Shown: positions 26,792-36,653 of the stretch, one piece after another
Layout of the letters: every line of letters begins with the position of its first letter
Position numbering within the stretch: the first letter of the stretch is position 1
Assembly: GCF_014207955.1 (NCBI RefSeq)
Contig: NZ_JACHLK010000002.1
Location: forward strand, 62,001 to 126,000
Source of the DNA: Acidovorax soli
GTDB lineage: Bacteria; Pseudomonadota; Gammaproteobacteria; Burkholderiales; Burkholderiaceae_C
Direction: 5' to 3'
Length of the DNA: 64,000 bases
Notes under the pieces: generated by a model
What the model was told of the DNA's origin: nothing
The model's database searches: none
The model's input: the letters and a program-made list of their open reading frames with translations, nothing else
Program-made: the position numbers and the translations under genes

Positions 26792-29575
26792 ATGGTGATC
26801 TGCGAGCACAAATGGGGAGCGGTTTTTCACGCTGTGCGACGAAGGTGGGTGGGCCTGCTGGTGACAGGCGTCTGCGGCTTTGCCGCCGGTGGCGTTGCGG
26901 CTGGCACGCTTGGACACGAGGGGCCACACCTGAACAGCATTGCCTACGTCGTGTCAAAGCCTGAGATCGTCTTTGCCGCGGGCGGGGGCGTCTTCCGGTC
27001 GACAGATGGCGGGGCCTCCTGGCTGGGATTGAAGGTGCCTCTGGGGATTGAGCGGGTGATGACCGACCCGCACGAGCCCGGGCGAGTCATTGCCTTGCAC
27101 AATGGTCGATCTCCTGGGCCAGGGGATTATCTGGAATCCCTCGATGGGGGCGAGACATGGTCGTACAAGCGCATTGCGCCAAGGTCGCGAGATGTCGAAG
27201 GGCAATCCTCACCTCTGTTGGTCATGCACCCGTCACGGCCCAGTGTGTGGGTCGCCTATGGAATGGGCAGGCCGTGGGTGACGCTGAACGCGGGGGAGTC
27301 CTGGAAGGCTGGCCCCGAACTGATCCCCGCGCGGACCAGGGTGGGCCTTGCTGCCACGCGGGAGGCGTTCTATGTGCATTCATCGACGCAGATTTGGCGC
27401 TCGGAGGACGGCAAGGACTGGCAGTCGACAGGATTTCCAGAAGGCCAGGAGCTGTGGGCCATAGAGACCCTGTCGGGAGACCGCGTGGCGGTTGCATCCA
27501 GCCAGGGCTGGTGGCTGAGGTCCGCCGCCGGCGTCTGGGGGCCTGGGCCCTCATCCCCCAAGGGCTATTCCGTAAACTGGCTGGCCACCGATCAGGCAGG
27601 TCCCCACCCGGGTGCCATGGGTCGCGATTGCAGGCCCGTGCAGTCACCTGCCGACGCTGCGTACCTGGTCGCGAACTGTTCGGTTGGCAGTTCATTTTCG
27701 GTTCCGTCCAGTACCCGGTTTCAGAGCTTTGATTCCGGTGCGAGTTGGTCGCGTATCGGCGGGGAGGGGCTGCCCGAAGGTTGGTATCCAAGCGTGATCG
27801 CCCCGCACCCGCTCGATTCCGGGACCCTGCTCATGGCCTGGGCATCGGGCCGTATTTTCCGCTCGCACGACCATGGTGCGACGTGGGTGGCTGCCGATGC
27901 GGGAGTGCGCATTCCGCGTTCCGTGGAGTACATGGACCACGGGTCCATCGCTGCGATTCCGGTGCTGGAGTACCCGCGCGAGACCCGTCTCAACCAAGCG
28001 GTGATTGCCGACGATCTGGCGGCCGTTCGGCAACTTGCGGCGGCTGGCGCCGATCTGAACGAGCGCGGGCCTGCGGGGCTTTCGGCGGTGGAATGGGCGC
28101 TCATGCTCGGGGCACATGTCGACAGGCCCAGGCGAGGGGACACGATGTACTGGGTGCTGCGCGGACTGGGCGCTGCCGTGCCTTCTCAGGCGCATGTCAG
28201 CGCCAAACCTGTATGGCGTGCCGTGGAGCATGGCAAATTCGGCAGCGTTTTAGAAGAGCTGCTGAGATCCGGTTGGCGGCTGACCGCGAAGCTTGGGGGC
28301 GAGCAGGAAACCTTGTTGGGTGATCACGCGCACCACCGATGCCGTGGTGTCTGGGAGGGGGCGATTCCCAAGCCCTGTGCCTCGACGCTCGCGGGGCGGC
28401 CTCTGGATGCCTGGGTCGATTTGCATCTGTCCCGTGTTCCTCCTGGGGAAAGTGCACAACTGGTGTTGGATCTGGCGGCCTTGGGTCAGATGCCCTTGGC
28501 CCAGCGGGTGGCGTCCGTGGATGCCGGGCGCTACCGCGCTGGCAGCGACGTCGTGCGGCTGCTGCAGGAACTCCCCATCCAGGCATCTTCGCTGCGCCGC
28601 CAGATTCTTGTTGCTTACCGAGGGCGCTATGGCGATGTGGGCACGGGGGGCGCACTGTATCGGGGACTGAAAGAGGAATACCGAACCGGAGACTGGGTGC
28701 CTGACGTGCTGCGGCATGATCGCAGCACCATCGATCCAGAGAGTGCCGAGATCCTCGTTCATGCGTTGCTTGGGTCGCTGAACCGGCCCGACTGGGTGCA
28801 GGCGATGTGGGCCGGCAAGGCGGGGCCCCGGCTCACCCGCGATGGCCGGCAGGCAGTTCTGGTTTCGGTGGTGCTCAGTTGTGATGAAGCTTTGGTGGCT
28901 GCGGCTGCAAAGGCGGGATTGCCATTGGCCAGCGCCCGCTTCGACGCAGGTGAAAGCCCGATGAGGGCCGCGCTCGGCAAATGCACTGAGTGGGATCCAG
29001 CCTGGCTGGACCCTCACCTGTACCAACTGCACCGGGCGGGGCTGCGCTTGCGTGCGTATGAGTTGTGGGATCTTTCGCCAGATGAGGCTGCGGCCCTGCG
29101 CCGGTTCCCAGGACGGGCCGACTACAGGATCCTGGGCGCCTGCGCGGCGGCAAAGTCTGACGAACGGATCGCACCGGCTGACGAACCCGGTGCCGCATGG
29201 GCTCCCCTGGGCCTGTCGTTGCCAGATGGTCCCCGTCGCTCGGACGCGTCGCTTCGGTGCCTCCCAGTGGGCGCCGGCGCGGGGGTGGGGCTGCAACTGG
29301 CACCGCCGCAACCAAGCGGGCATGTCCTGGTCCAGGATGTTGTCACCGGCTACCCCGCGGACCTGTCTGGTATCCGCTCAGGCGACATGATCGTTGCAGT
29401 GGACGGCATCTCCACCCGAGGGATGCCGTGGCGCCAGATACCCCTGCGTCTCCAGGGTAAAGCCGGCTCCAGGGTGGCTGTGACAGTAGTGCGGGAGGAC
29501 GGCCGGCGGGCGACCCACCGCCTGTTTCGACAAACCCTCCCCGACAAGCCGCCGATGGCCATCTCCGAAAAGTAA
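26792..29575 (+). CDS. Large exported protein with Asp-box repeats, ankyrin-like segment and C-terminal PDZ domain
   Basis: A 927-residue protein with an arginine-rich N-terminus and a hydrophobic signal or anchor ([16 protein letters not shown]). Residues about 70-400 hold at least four sialidase-type Asp boxes ([32 protein letters not shown]), which build a beta-propeller as in sortilin-like proteins. An ankyrin-like unit follows ([20 protein letters not shown], then GLSAVEWAL). A helical middle of about 400 residues is unassigned. The end is PDZ-like: [19 protein letters not shown] and [12 protein letters not shown]. No protease or glycosidase active site was found. GTG at 26789 is an alternative start; GAGAGGGGGG lies upstream. 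Confidence 0.8.
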   Translation: MVICEHKWGAVFHAVRRRWVGLLVTGVCGFAAGGVAAGTLGHEGPHLNSIAYVVSKPEIVFAAGGGVFRSTDGGASWLGLKVPLGIERVMTDPHEPGRVIALHNGRSPGPGDYLESLDGGETWSYKRIAPRSRDVEGQSSPLLVMHPSRPSVWVAYGMGRPWVTLNAGESWKAGPELIPARTRVGLAATREAFYVHSSTQIWRSEDGKDWQSTGFPEGQELWAIETLSGDRVAVASSQGWWLRSAAGVWGPGPSSPKGYSVNWLATDQAGPHPGAMGRDCRPVQSPADAAYLVANCSVGSSFSVPSSTRFQSFDSGASWSRIGGEGLPEGWYPSVIAPHPLDSGTLLMAWASGRIFRSHDHGATWVAADAGVRIPRSVEYMDHGSIAAIPVLEYPRETRLNQAVIADDLAAVRQLAAAGADLNERGPAGLSAVEWALMLGAHVDRPRRGDTMYWVLRGLGAAVPSQAHVSAKPVWRAVEHGKFGSVLEELLRSGWRLTAKLGGEQETLLGDHAHHRCRGVWEGAIPKPCASTLAGRPLDAWVDLHLSRVPPGESAQLVLDLAALGQMPLAQRVASVDAGRYRAGSDVVRLLQELPIQASSLRRQILVAYRGRYGDVGTGGALYRGLKEEYRTGDWVPDVLRHDRSTIDPESAEILVHALLGSLNRPDWVQAMWAGKAGPRLTRDGRQAVLVSVVLSCDEALVAAAAKAGLPLASARFDAGESPMRAALGKCTEWDPAWLDPHLYQLHRAGLRLRAYELWDLSPDEAAALRRFPGRADYRILGACAAAKSDERIAPADEPGAAWAPLGLSLPDGPRRSDASLRCLPVGAGAGVGLQLAPPQPSGHVLVQDVVTGYPADLSGIRSGDMIVAVDGISTRGMPWRQIPLRLQGKAGSRVAVTVVREDGRRATHRLFRQTLPDKPPMAISEK

Positions 29576-29618
29576 AATCCCCCCAACAGACTCCATATCC
29601 ATACAAAAAGGACTTCCC

Positions 29619-30338
29619 GTGGCAGGACACAGTAAATGGGCGAACATCCAGCACCGCAAGGGGCGGCAGGATGAGAAACGCGGCAAGATCTGGACCCGCA
29701 TCATTCGCGAAATCACCGTGGCGGCGCGTGCCGGTGGCGGCGACCTGTCGGCCAACCCGCGCCTGCGCCTGGCGGTGGACAAGGCCAAGGCCGCCAACAT
29801 GCCGGCCGACCGTATCAAGTACAACATCGACAAGGCCACGGGCAATGCAGAAGGCCTGACCTACGAAGAAATCCGTTACGAGGGCTATGGCATCGGCGGT
29901 GCGGCGGTCATGATCGACACCATGACGGACAATCGCGTGCGCACGGTGGCCGAAGTGCGCCACGCGTTCAGCAAGCATGGCGGCAACATGGGCACCGAAG
30001 GCTCGGTGGTGTTCCAGTTCAAGCACTGTGGCCAACTGATCTATGCCCCGGGCACCAGCGAGGACAAGGTCATGGAAGTGGCGCTCGAAGCCGGCGCCGA
30101 AGACGTGGTGACCGATGAGGATGGCGCCATCGAGGTGCTCACGGCCCCGGCCGACTTCGAGGTCGTGAAGAACGCCCTGGAGGCTGCGGGCCTGGTGCCC
30201 GAGGTGTCCGGTGTCACCATGCGCGCCGAAAACACCATCGAGCTGGAGGGCGAGGACGCCGCCCGGATGCAAAAGCTGCTCGATATCCTGGAAGACCTGG
30301 ACGATGTCCAGGAGGTCTACCACAACGCCGCGCTCTGA
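29619..30338 (+). CDS. yebC: YebC/PmpR-family protein (paralog 2)
   Basis: A 239-residue canonical YebC: N-terminus [20 protein letters not shown], core [27 protein letters not shown] and the C-terminal VQEVYHN. It has been described both as a DNA-binding regulator and as a ribosome-associated factor relieving polyproline stalls. It follows the preceding large gene by 43 bases and precedes purD by 86 bases. In E. coli YebC is encoded next to ruvC, so the context here differs. The other copy at 1433 carries the YeeN-type N-terminus. Confidence 0.95.
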   Translation: MAGHSKWANIQHRKGRQDEKRGKIWTRIIREITVAARAGGGDLSANPRLRLAVDKAKAANMPADRIKYNIDKATGNAEGLTYEEIRYEGYGIGGAAVMIDTMTDNRVRTVAEVRHAFSKHGGNMGTEGSVVFQFKHCGQLIYAPGTSEDKVMEVALEAGAEDVVTDEDGAIEVLTAPADFEVVKNALEAAGLVPEVSGVTMRAENTIELEGEDAARMQKLLDILEDLDDVQEVYHNAAL

Positions 30339-30424
30339 AGCGTGGCCCCCCGATGGAAGAAATCACAACACTGTCTCTGTAACAGGCGTCTTGACCCGTT
30401 GGAGACAGGTTCTAATAGGCCGGT

Positions 30425-31705
30425 ATGAAGGTTCTTGTAATTGGTGGCGGCGGCCGTGAACACGCAATGGCCTGGAAGCTCAGCCAGTCGCCCAAGGTCA
30501 CGAAGGTGTACGTGGCGCCGGGCAACGGCGGAACGGCCCTGAACTCCAAACTGGAGAATGTCGCCATCACCGACGTGCGCGAACTGCGCAAGTGGGCGCT
30601 GGCCGAGAAGATCGCCCTGTCGGTGGTGGGCCCCGAGGCGCCGCTGGCTGCCGGTGTGGTTGATGAATTCCGTGCGCACGGCCTGCGCGTGTTCGGTCCG
30701 ACCCAGGCCGCTGCCCAGCTCGAAAGCTCCAAGGCCTTCTCCAAGGCCTTCATGCGCCGCCATGGCATCCCCACGGCAGACTACGACACCTTCACCGACC
30801 CGGCAGCAGCCCACGCCTTTGTGGACCGCCTGGGTGCGCCCATCGTCATCAAGGCCGACGGCCTGGCGGCCGGCAAGGGTGTGGTCGTGGCCATGACGCT
30901 CAAGGAAGCCCACGATGCCGTGGACTTCATGCTGGTCGACAACAAGTACGGCGTGGCCCACAACGAAGGTGGCGCCCGCGTGGTGATCGAGGCCTTCCTC
31001 GAAGGCGAGGAAGCCTCCTTCATCGTGCTGTGCGATGGCAAGAACGTGCTGGCACTGGCCACCAGCCAGGACCACAAGCGCCTGAAGGACGGCGACGAAG
31101 GCCCCAACACCGGCGGCATGGGCGCGTATTCGCCCGCGCCCGTGGTCACGGCCGACGTGCACGCCCGCGCCATGCGCGAGATCATCCTGCCCACCATCCG
31201 CGGCATGGAAAAGGACGGCATCCCCTACACCGGCTTCCTGTACGCCGGCCTGATGATCGACGCCAAGGGCCACCCCAAGACGCTCGAATTCAACTGCCGC
31301 ATGGGCGATCCCGAGACCCAGCCCATCCTGATGCGCCTCAAGAGCGACCTGGCCGACGTGCTGGGCGCCGGCGTGGACGGCAAGCTCGACCAGATCGAAC
31401 TGCAATGGGACCGCCGCACCGCGCTGGGCGTGGTCATGGCCGCCCACGGCTACCCCGAGAACCCGCGCAAGGGCGATCCCATCACCGGCCTGCCGGCCGA
31501 TGCGGACGACGCCGTGGTCTTCCATGCGGGCACGGCCCTGAAGGACGGCGTGGTCAGCGTCACGGGCGGCCGCGTGTTGTGCGTGACCGTGCTGGCCGAC
31601 AGCGTCAAGCAGGCGCAGCAGCGCGCCTACGACGTGGCGCGCAACATCCAGTTCGACGGCGCGCAGTACCGCCGCGACATCGGCTTCAGGGCCATCAAAG
31701 CCTGA
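30425..31705 (+). CDS. purD: Phosphoribosylamine-glycine ligase (GARS)
   Basis: A 426-residue ATP-grasp enzyme that joins glycine to 5-phosphoribosylamine in step two of de novo purine synthesis. Visible are the N-terminal [19 protein letters not shown], the ATP-grasp segment [19 protein letters not shown], and [12 protein letters not shown], the family hallmark. [12 protein letters not shown] carries metal ligands. The stop codon overlaps the ATG of hemF by one base. Confidence 0.98.
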   Translation: MKVLVIGGGGREHAMAWKLSQSPKVTKVYVAPGNGGTALNSKLENVAITDVRELRKWALAEKIALSVVGPEAPLAAGVVDEFRAHGLRVFGPTQAAAQLESSKAFSKAFMRRHGIPTADYDTFTDPAAAHAFVDRLGAPIVIKADGLAAGKGVVVAMTLKEAHDAVDFMLVDNKYGVAHNEGGARVVIEAFLEGEEASFIVLCDGKNVLALATSQDHKRLKDGDEGPNTGGMGAYSPAPVVTADVHARAMREIILPTIRGMEKDGIPYTGFLYAGLMIDAKGHPKTLEFNCRMGDPETQPILMRLKSDLADVLGAGVDGKLDQIELQWDRRTALGVVMAAHGYPENPRKGDPITGLPADADDAVVFHAGTALKDGVVSVTGGRVLCVTVLADSVKQAQQRAYDVARNIQFDGAQYRRDIGFRAIKA

Positions 31706-32664
31706 TGGCCTTGGCCCCATCGCTTAACGCCGCCGACACGGTGGCGCGTGTGCGCAGCTACCTGCAGGGGCTGCAGTTGCGCATCACCGACGCCCTGGAG
31801 GCCGTGGAAGGCGAGGGCGGGGCCCGCTTCCTGGCCGATGCCTGGCGCAAGGAGCCCGGCGAGACGCTGCAAGGCGATGGTGTGACGCGCATCCTGGAAG
31901 GTGGGCGTGTGTTCGAGCGCGCAGGTTGTGGCTTCTCGCACGTGCGCGGGCCGCAACTGCCGCCATCGGCCACGCAGCACCGGCCCGAGCTGGCGGGGGC
32001 GCCCTTCGAGGCCATGGGCGTGTCGCTGGTCTTCCACCCGAAGAACCCCTATGTGCCCACGGTGCACATGAACGTGCGCATGATTGCCGCGGGCCACCCC
32101 GGCCAGGCGCCGACCTGCTGGTTCGGCGGTGGCATGGACCTCACGCCGTACTACGCCTTCGAGGAGGATGCGGTGCACTTCCACCGCAGCTGCCGCGATG
32201 CGCTGGCGCCGTTCGGCGACGACAAGTACCCCCGCTTCAAGCAGTGGTGCGATGAGTATTTCTTCCTCAAGCACCGCAATGAGCAGCGCGGCGTGGGCGG
32301 GGTGTTCTTCGATGACTTCTCGGAGCTGGGTTTCGAGCAGAGCCTGGCCATGACGCAGGCGGTGGGCGATGCCTTCCTCTCGGCCTACCTGCCCATCGTC
32401 GAGCAGCGCCAGGGTGCGCCCTATGGCGAGCGCGAGCGCGACTTCCAGCTCTACCGCCGTGGCCGCTATGTGGAGTTCAACCTGGTCTGGGACCGGGGCA
32501 CGCATTTCGGGCTGCAGTCGGGTGGGCGCACCGAGTCCATCCTCTTGTCCATGCCGCCCCTGGTGTCCTGGTCGTACCAGCGCCAGCACGGGGCGGGCTC
32601 GGCCGAGGCCGCGCTCACCGAGCGCTTCCTGGTGCGGCGCGACTGGCTTGCCGGCATCGCCTGA
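31705..32664 (+). CDS. hemF: Coproporphyrinogen III oxidase, oxygen-dependent
   Basis: A 319-residue enzyme that converts coproporphyrinogen III to protoporphyrinogen IX with O2 in haem synthesis. Diagnostic stretches are [44 protein letters not shown] and [17 protein letters not shown] near the C-terminus. It is translationally coupled to purD. In many betaproteobacteria the next gene is nadD; here a 182-base gap with no gene leads to rsfS. Confidence 0.98.
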   Translation: MALAPSLNAADTVARVRSYLQGLQLRITDALEAVEGEGGARFLADAWRKEPGETLQGDGVTRILEGGRVFERAGCGFSHVRGPQLPPSATQHRPELAGAPFEAMGVSLVFHPKNPYVPTVHMNVRMIAAGHPGQAPTCWFGGGMDLTPYYAFEEDAVHFHRSCRDALAPFGDDKYPRFKQWCDEYFFLKHRNEQRGVGGVFFDDFSELGFEQSLAMTQAVGDAFLSAYLPIVEQRQGAPYGERERDFQLYRRGRYVEFNLVWDRGTHFGLQSGGRTESILLSMPPLVSWSYQRQHGAGSAEAALTERFLVRRDWLAGIA

Positions 32665-32674
32665 AACGGCCATT

Positions 32675-32745
32675 GTTTCCAAAAAGCTATAATTTCAATA
32701 GCTGCCCGCGCTCTGGACGCCAGCAGCAGAGGTTGCAAACACCTC
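32675..32745. repeat. Intergenic element with AAAAAGCTATAATTTCAATAGC palindrome
   Basis: Between hemF and rsfS. The short inverted repeat AGCTAT/ATAGCT sits around 32685-32702, then CTGCCCGCGC follows. This AT-rich block stands out against its GC-rich surroundings. Similar TATAGCTGC-type blocks are common in Comamonadaceae intergenic DNA, from memory of the family and not tested here. The site is where nadD is often encoded. Confidence 0.5.
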
Positions 32746-32846
32746 CCGTTGCCTGAGCGCCACCGCGCAACACCTGAGGCCCAGCCCACTGGCTGCACGC
32801 CGCGTTGCGCGCTATATTGATTCCATCCCTTATAAATCACCGCCTG

Positions 32847-33554
32847 ATGACCACATCCACCAAATCGGAAACCGCCGCCAAGAAAGACGTCACCAAACTC
32901 CAGCGCGCCATCGTCGATGGCCTGGAAGACGTCAAGGCGCAAGACATCCAGGTCTTCAACACCGAGCATCTCTCGCCGCTGTTTGAACGGGTCATCGTGG
33001 CATCGGGCACTTCCAACCGCCAGACCAAGGCGCTGGCTGCCAGCGTGCGCGATGCGGTGAAGGACGCCGGTTTCGCCAAGCCACGCATCGAAGGCGAGGA
33101 CAACGGCGAGTGGATCATCGTGGACTGCGGCGCCGCAGTGGCGCACATCATGCAGCCCGCCATCCGCCAGTACTACCGCCTGGAAGAACTGTGGGGCGAA
33201 GTGCCCGTGCGCATGAAGCTCGGCGCCGCCAAGCCGGCAGTGGCTGCTTCCGCTGCGGCCGAGAAGAAAAAGAAGCCGGTCGGCAAGACGGCGAAGCCTG
33301 CCGAGGCCGCTGCGGCCCCGGCCGCGAAGAAGGCTGCGCCGGCCAAGAAGGCCGCAGCCAAGGCACCCGCCAAGCCTGCCGCTGGTGCTGCTGCCAAGAA
33401 GCCGGCCGCCAAGAAGGCGCCGATCAAGACCATCGTGGTCAAGCCCTCGACCCCGCGCAAGCCGGCCGCCAAGGCTGCTGGCAAGACGGCGGTGGCCAAG
33501 CCCGCTGCGGCCAAGAAGGCGCCTGCCAAGAAGGCCCCGGGCCGCAGCAAGTAA
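32847..33554 (+). CDS. rsfS: Ribosome silencing factor RsfS with long basic tail
   Basis: A 235-residue protein, about twice the usual 105-120. Residues 15-118 are the RsfS domain: QRAIVDGLEDVKAQDI, IVASGTSNRQTKALA, EWIIVDCGAAVAHIM and YYRLEELWGE. It binds ribosomal protein uL14 and keeps subunits apart in starvation. Residues about 119-235 are a Lys/Ala/Pro-rich low-complexity tail with repeated AKKA-type units, like histone H1 tails. The tail may bind RNA or DNA (inference). It has no in-frame break and ends before a hairpin. Confidence 0.93.
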   Translation: MTTSTKSETAAKKDVTKLQRAIVDGLEDVKAQDIQVFNTEHLSPLFERVIVASGTSNRQTKALAASVRDAVKDAGFAKPRIEGEDNGEWIIVDCGAAVAHIMQPAIRQYYRLEELWGEVPVRMKLGAAKPAVAASAAAEKKKKPVGKTAKPAEAAAAPAAKKAAPAKKAAAKAPAKPAAGAAAKKPAAKKAPIKTIVVKPSTPRKPAAKAAGKTAVAKPAAAKKAPAKKAPGRSK

Positions 33555-33559
33555 GCAGG

Positions 33560-33594
33560 CCAGTGCAGGGCGCACGAGCGCCCCTGGCTTTTTT
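33560..33594 (+). terminator. Terminator-like hairpin between rsfS and rlmH
   Basis: Stem GGGCGC-ACGA-GCGCCC at 33568-33583 with flanking CCAG/CTGG is followed by six T at 33589-33594. It lies just before rlmH (33612), so it could end or attenuate the rsfS transcript within the operon. Confidence 0.6.
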
Positions 33595-33611
33595 GAACCA
33601 CTGCCATTGCC

Positions 33612-34079
33612 ATGAAGCTGTTGATCGTGGCCGTGGGCCAGCGCGTGCCCGACTGGGCGCAGACCGCCTACGACGACTATGCCAAGCGCTTTCCGCCCGA
33701 GCTCAAGGTCGAGCTCAAGGCGGTGAAGACCGAGCCGCGCGGCTCCAAGACCCTGGAGACGCTGTACGCCGCCGAGCGCGAGCGCATCGAAGCCGCCATT
33801 CCGCGCGGCACCCGCGTGGTGGCGCTCGACGAGCGCGGCACCAACCTCACCACCAAGGCCCTGGCCGAAAGGCTCAAGGGCTGGCAATTGGGCGGGGACG
33901 ATGTGGCCCTCATCATCGGCGGCCCCGACGGGCTGGACCCGGCGTTTCGCCAGGCCGCGCACGAGCGCATCCGCCTGTCCGATCTGACCCTGCCGCACGC
34001 CATGGTGCGGGTGCTGCTCATCGAGCAGCTGTACCGCGCCTGGTCGGTGAACGCAGGCCACCCTTACCACCGCGAATAG
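33612..34079 (+). CDS. rlmH: 23S rRNA (pseudouridine-1915-N3)-methyltransferase
   Basis: A 155-residue SPOUT methyltransferase, full usual length. It methylates pseudouridine 1915 in helix 69 of 23S rRNA, acting on the assembled ribosome. Key pieces are [34 protein letters not shown] in the SAM-binding knot, and the C-terminal [10 protein letters not shown], typical of the family. The rsfS-rlmH pairing is widespread in bacteria. Confidence 0.97.
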   Translation: MKLLIVAVGQRVPDWAQTAYDDYAKRFPPELKVELKAVKTEPRGSKTLETLYAAERERIEAAIPRGTRVVALDERGTNLTTKALAERLKGWQLGGDDVALIIGGPDGLDPAFRQAAHERIRLSDLTLPHAMVRVLLIEQLYRAWSVNAGHPYHRE

Positions 34080-34162
34080 TGCCTGATTGGCGCCCGATGG
34101 CGTAGCAAACGGTAAGAGGCGCGTGGGATCGTGTGCCGGTTCTTGGTTATGCTCCATGCACC

Positions 34163-34777
34163 ATGCCGGACTTCATCTACCTCGCCTCCCAAAGCCCCCG
34201 CCGCCGCCAGTTGCTCGACCAGTTGGGTGTGCGCCATGAGCTGCTCGTACCCAATGTGGACGGCGACACGGGCGAGGATGCCGAGGCCATCGAAGAGGTG
34301 CTCCCCGGCGAGGTGCCCACGGCCTATGTGCAGCGCGTGACCGGGCTCAAGCTCGACGCCGCCATGGCGCGCCGCGCGCGCCGGGGGCTGCCCGAGGCAC
34401 CCATCCTGTGCTCCGACACCACGGTGGCCCTGGGCCGTGCCATCTATGGCAAGCCCGACGATGCCGCGCACGCCGCGCGCATGCTGAGCGAGCTCGCGGG
34501 GCGCACACACCGCGTGCTCACCGCCGTGGCGCTGCAGATGGGGACGCGCCGCGTGGCGGCCCTGTCGGTGTCGCGGGTGACGTTTGCGGCACTCACGCCG
34601 CAGCAGGTCGATGACTACGTGGCCACTGGCGAACCCCTGGGCAAGGCCGGCGCCTATGGCGTGCAAGGCAGGGCGGCAGCCTTCATTCCTCAGCTGAGCG
34701 GCAGTTATTCGGGCATCATGGGCCTGCCAATGTACGAAACCGCGCAATTGCTGCGCGCTGCCGGCTTTGCCGTTTGA
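34163..34777 (+). CDS. maf: Maf-family nucleoside triphosphate pyrophosphatase
   Basis: A 204-residue Maf protein. [17 protein letters not shown] near residue 7 is the family's first loop; [16 protein letters not shown] carries the catalytic acid; [14 protein letters not shown] holds the second active-site segment; [10 protein letters not shown] closes the fold. The SPRR form resembles the YhdE type that hydrolyses dTTP, UTP and modified nucleotides. Its place just before rng matches yhdE-rng in E. coli. It removes abnormal nucleotides before they enter nucleic acids. Confidence 0.93.
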   Translation: MPDFIYLASQSPRRRQLLDQLGVRHELLVPNVDGDTGEDAEAIEEVLPGEVPTAYVQRVTGLKLDAAMARRARRGLPEAPILCSDTTVALGRAIYGKPDDAAHAARMLSELAGRTHRVLTAVALQMGTRRVAALSVSRVTFAALTPQQVDDYVATGEPLGKAGAYGVQGRAAAFIPQLSGSYSGIMGLPMYETAQLLRAAGFAV

Positions 34778-34802
34778 AGAACAACAAAAAGCGTTGACGA
34801 CC

Positions 34803-36290
34803 ATGCAACAAGACATCCTCATCAACTGGTCGCCCCAGGAGACACGCGTCGCCATCGTCGAGCACGGTGCCGTGCAGGAGCTGCACATCGAGCGCACGCT
34901 GGAGCGTGGGCTGGTGGGCAACGTTTACCTGGGCAAGGTTTCGCGCGTGCTGCCAGGCATGCAATCGGCCTTCATCGACATCGGTCTGGAGCGCGCCGCT
35001 TTTTTGCACGTGGCCGACGTCTGGCAGCGCCAGCCCGACGGCGAGCCACCCGCGTTCGCGCGCAAGGGCGAGCCGCCGGTGCCCATCGAAAAGCAGGTGT
35101 TCGAGGGCCAGTCGCTCATGGTGCAGGTCATCAAGGACCCGATTGGCACCAAGGGCGCGCGCCTGTCCACACAGATCAGCATCGCGGGGCGCCTGCTGGT
35201 GTTCCTGCCGCAGGACGACCATGTGGGCGTGTCGCAGAAAATCCCTTCGGCCGAGCGCGATGCCCTGCGCGCCCGCCTGCAGGCCCTGGTGGGCGACAAG
35301 GCCTCGGGCGGTGGCGGCGGCTTCATCCTGCGCACCAATGGCGAGGACTCGACCGACGCCGAGCTGGCCGAAGACATCGCCTACCTGCGCAAGACCTGGG
35401 CGCGCATCAAGGAGGCCTCGCTCAAGCTGCCGCCCATGTCGTTGCTGCACCAGGACCTCGACCTGCTGCAGCGCGTGCTGCGCGACCTGGTGGGTGACCA
35501 TACGCAGACCATCCGCCTTGACTCGCTGGAGCAGTTCCAGCGCCTGCGCGCCTTCGGGCAGGAATTCATGCCCGCCGCCGCGCCCAAGCTGCAGCACTAC
35601 AAGGGCGAGCGGCCGATCTTCGACCTGTACTCCATCGACGAAGAGGTGGCCAAGGCCCTGGGCCGCCGCGTGGACCTCAAGTCGGGCGGCTACCTCATCG
35701 TGGACCAGACCGAGGCGCTCACCACCATCGATGTGAACACCGGCGGCTATGTGGGCGCGCGCAACTTCGACGACACCATCTTCAAGACCAACCTGGAGGC
35801 TGCCCAGGCCATCGCCCGCCAGCTGCGCCTGCGCAACCTGGGGGGCATCATCATCGTGGACTTCATCGACATGGTGCAGGTGGGCCACCAGGAGGCCGTG
35901 CTCAGCGAGTTTCGAAAGCAACTCGGGCGCGACCGCGTGAAGACCATGGCCGGCGGCTTCTCGCAGCTGGGCCTGGTGGAGATGACGCGCAAGCGCACCC
36001 GGGAATCCCTGGCCCACATGCTGTGCGAGCCCTGCGAGGCCTGCCAGGGCAAGGGCAGCGTGAAGACCGCACGCAGCGTGTGCTACGACATCCTGCGCGA
36101 GATCCTGCGCGAGGCGCGCCAGTTCAACCCGCGCGAGTTCCGCGTGGTCGCCTCGGCGCGCGTGGTGGAGCTGTTCCTCGACGAGGAAAGCCAGCACCTG
36201 GCAGGCCTGTCGGACTTCATCCGCAAGCCCATCTCGCTGCAGGCCGAGAGCGCCATGGGGCAGGAGCAGTACGACATCGTGCTGCTGTGA
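34803..36290 (+). CDS. rng: Ribonuclease G
   Basis: A 495-residue single-strand endoribonuclease, the length of RNase G and without the long C-terminus of RNase E. The S1-type RNA-binding domain starts around residue 38 (GNVYLGKVSRVLPGMQSAF). The catalytic domain has LTTIDVNTGGYVGARNF and IIIVDFIDM, with the magnesium-binding aspartates. The zinc-link cysteines are in CEPCEACQGKG near residue 400. It trims the 5' end of 16S rRNA and turns over mRNA. Confidence 0.97.
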   Translation: MQQDILINWSPQETRVAIVEHGAVQELHIERTLERGLVGNVYLGKVSRVLPGMQSAFIDIGLERAAFLHVADVWQRQPDGEPPAFARKGEPPVPIEKQVFEGQSLMVQVIKDPIGTKGARLSTQISIAGRLLVFLPQDDHVGVSQKIPSAERDALRARLQALVGDKASGGGGGFILRTNGEDSTDAELAEDIAYLRKTWARIKEASLKLPPMSLLHQDLDLLQRVLRDLVGDHTQTIRLDSLEQFQRLRAFGQEFMPAAAPKLQHYKGERPIFDLYSIDEEVAKALGRRVDLKSGGYLIVDQTEALTTIDVNTGGYVGARNFDDTIFKTNLEAAQAIARQLRLRNLGGIIIVDFIDMVQVGHQEAVLSEFRKQLGRDRVKTMAGGFSQLGLVEMTRKRTRESLAHMLCEPCEACQGKGSVKTARSVCYDILREILREARQFNPREFRVVASARVVELFLDEESQHLAGLSDFIRKPISLQAESAMGQEQYDIVLL

Positions 36291-36406
36291 GCGCAGGGGG
36301 GCGCGGACCAGCATCCGCTCCTGTTCCTTCGCTGCTGAACGGTCTTGCCAGGGACTCGCGGGCCGGGTGGCCCGTGAACCATCACAACAATCAGGGAGTC
36401 GTCGTC

Positions 36407-36646
36407 ATGCCAGTGTTGCGCATCGGAATCTTGGTGCTTGTTCTTGGGTTGGTCGCATGCAGGCACCGCGTGCCGCAGACGGTCTCCCGCATGCCCCCTG
36501 CGCCCGCAACGCCGACGTCCCCCGCCGCGGCCCCGAAACCCTCGGTGCAAAGCCAGCTCGAAGCGCTGCGGCGCATGCATGCCGACGGATTGATCACCCA
36601 GCAGGAGTACGACAGCAAGCGCAAGAAAGCCCTGGAAGGACTTTGA
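36407..36646 (+). CDS. Small lipoprotein with SHOCT-like C-terminus
   Basis: A 79-residue protein. A lipobox LGLVAC is at residue 18, then a Pro/Ala-rich linker and a C-terminal helix pair, LEALRRMHADGLITQQEYDSK, of the SHOCT type (short C-terminal domain, oligomerisation). Its function is not known. It stops 8 bases from the convergent gene whose product ends in a similar module. Confidence 0.7.
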   Translation: MPVLRIGILVLVLGLVACRHRVPQTVSRMPPAPATPTSPAAAPKPSVQSQLEALRRMHADGLITQQEYDSKRKKALEGL

Positions 36647-36653
36647 CCGTCTG

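Noticed and set aside
33240..33550. Possible short tandem repeats or CRISPR-like array
   Set aside because: The repetition comes from Lys/Ala/Pro codons in the tail of RsfS; spacing is irregular and the reading frame is intact.
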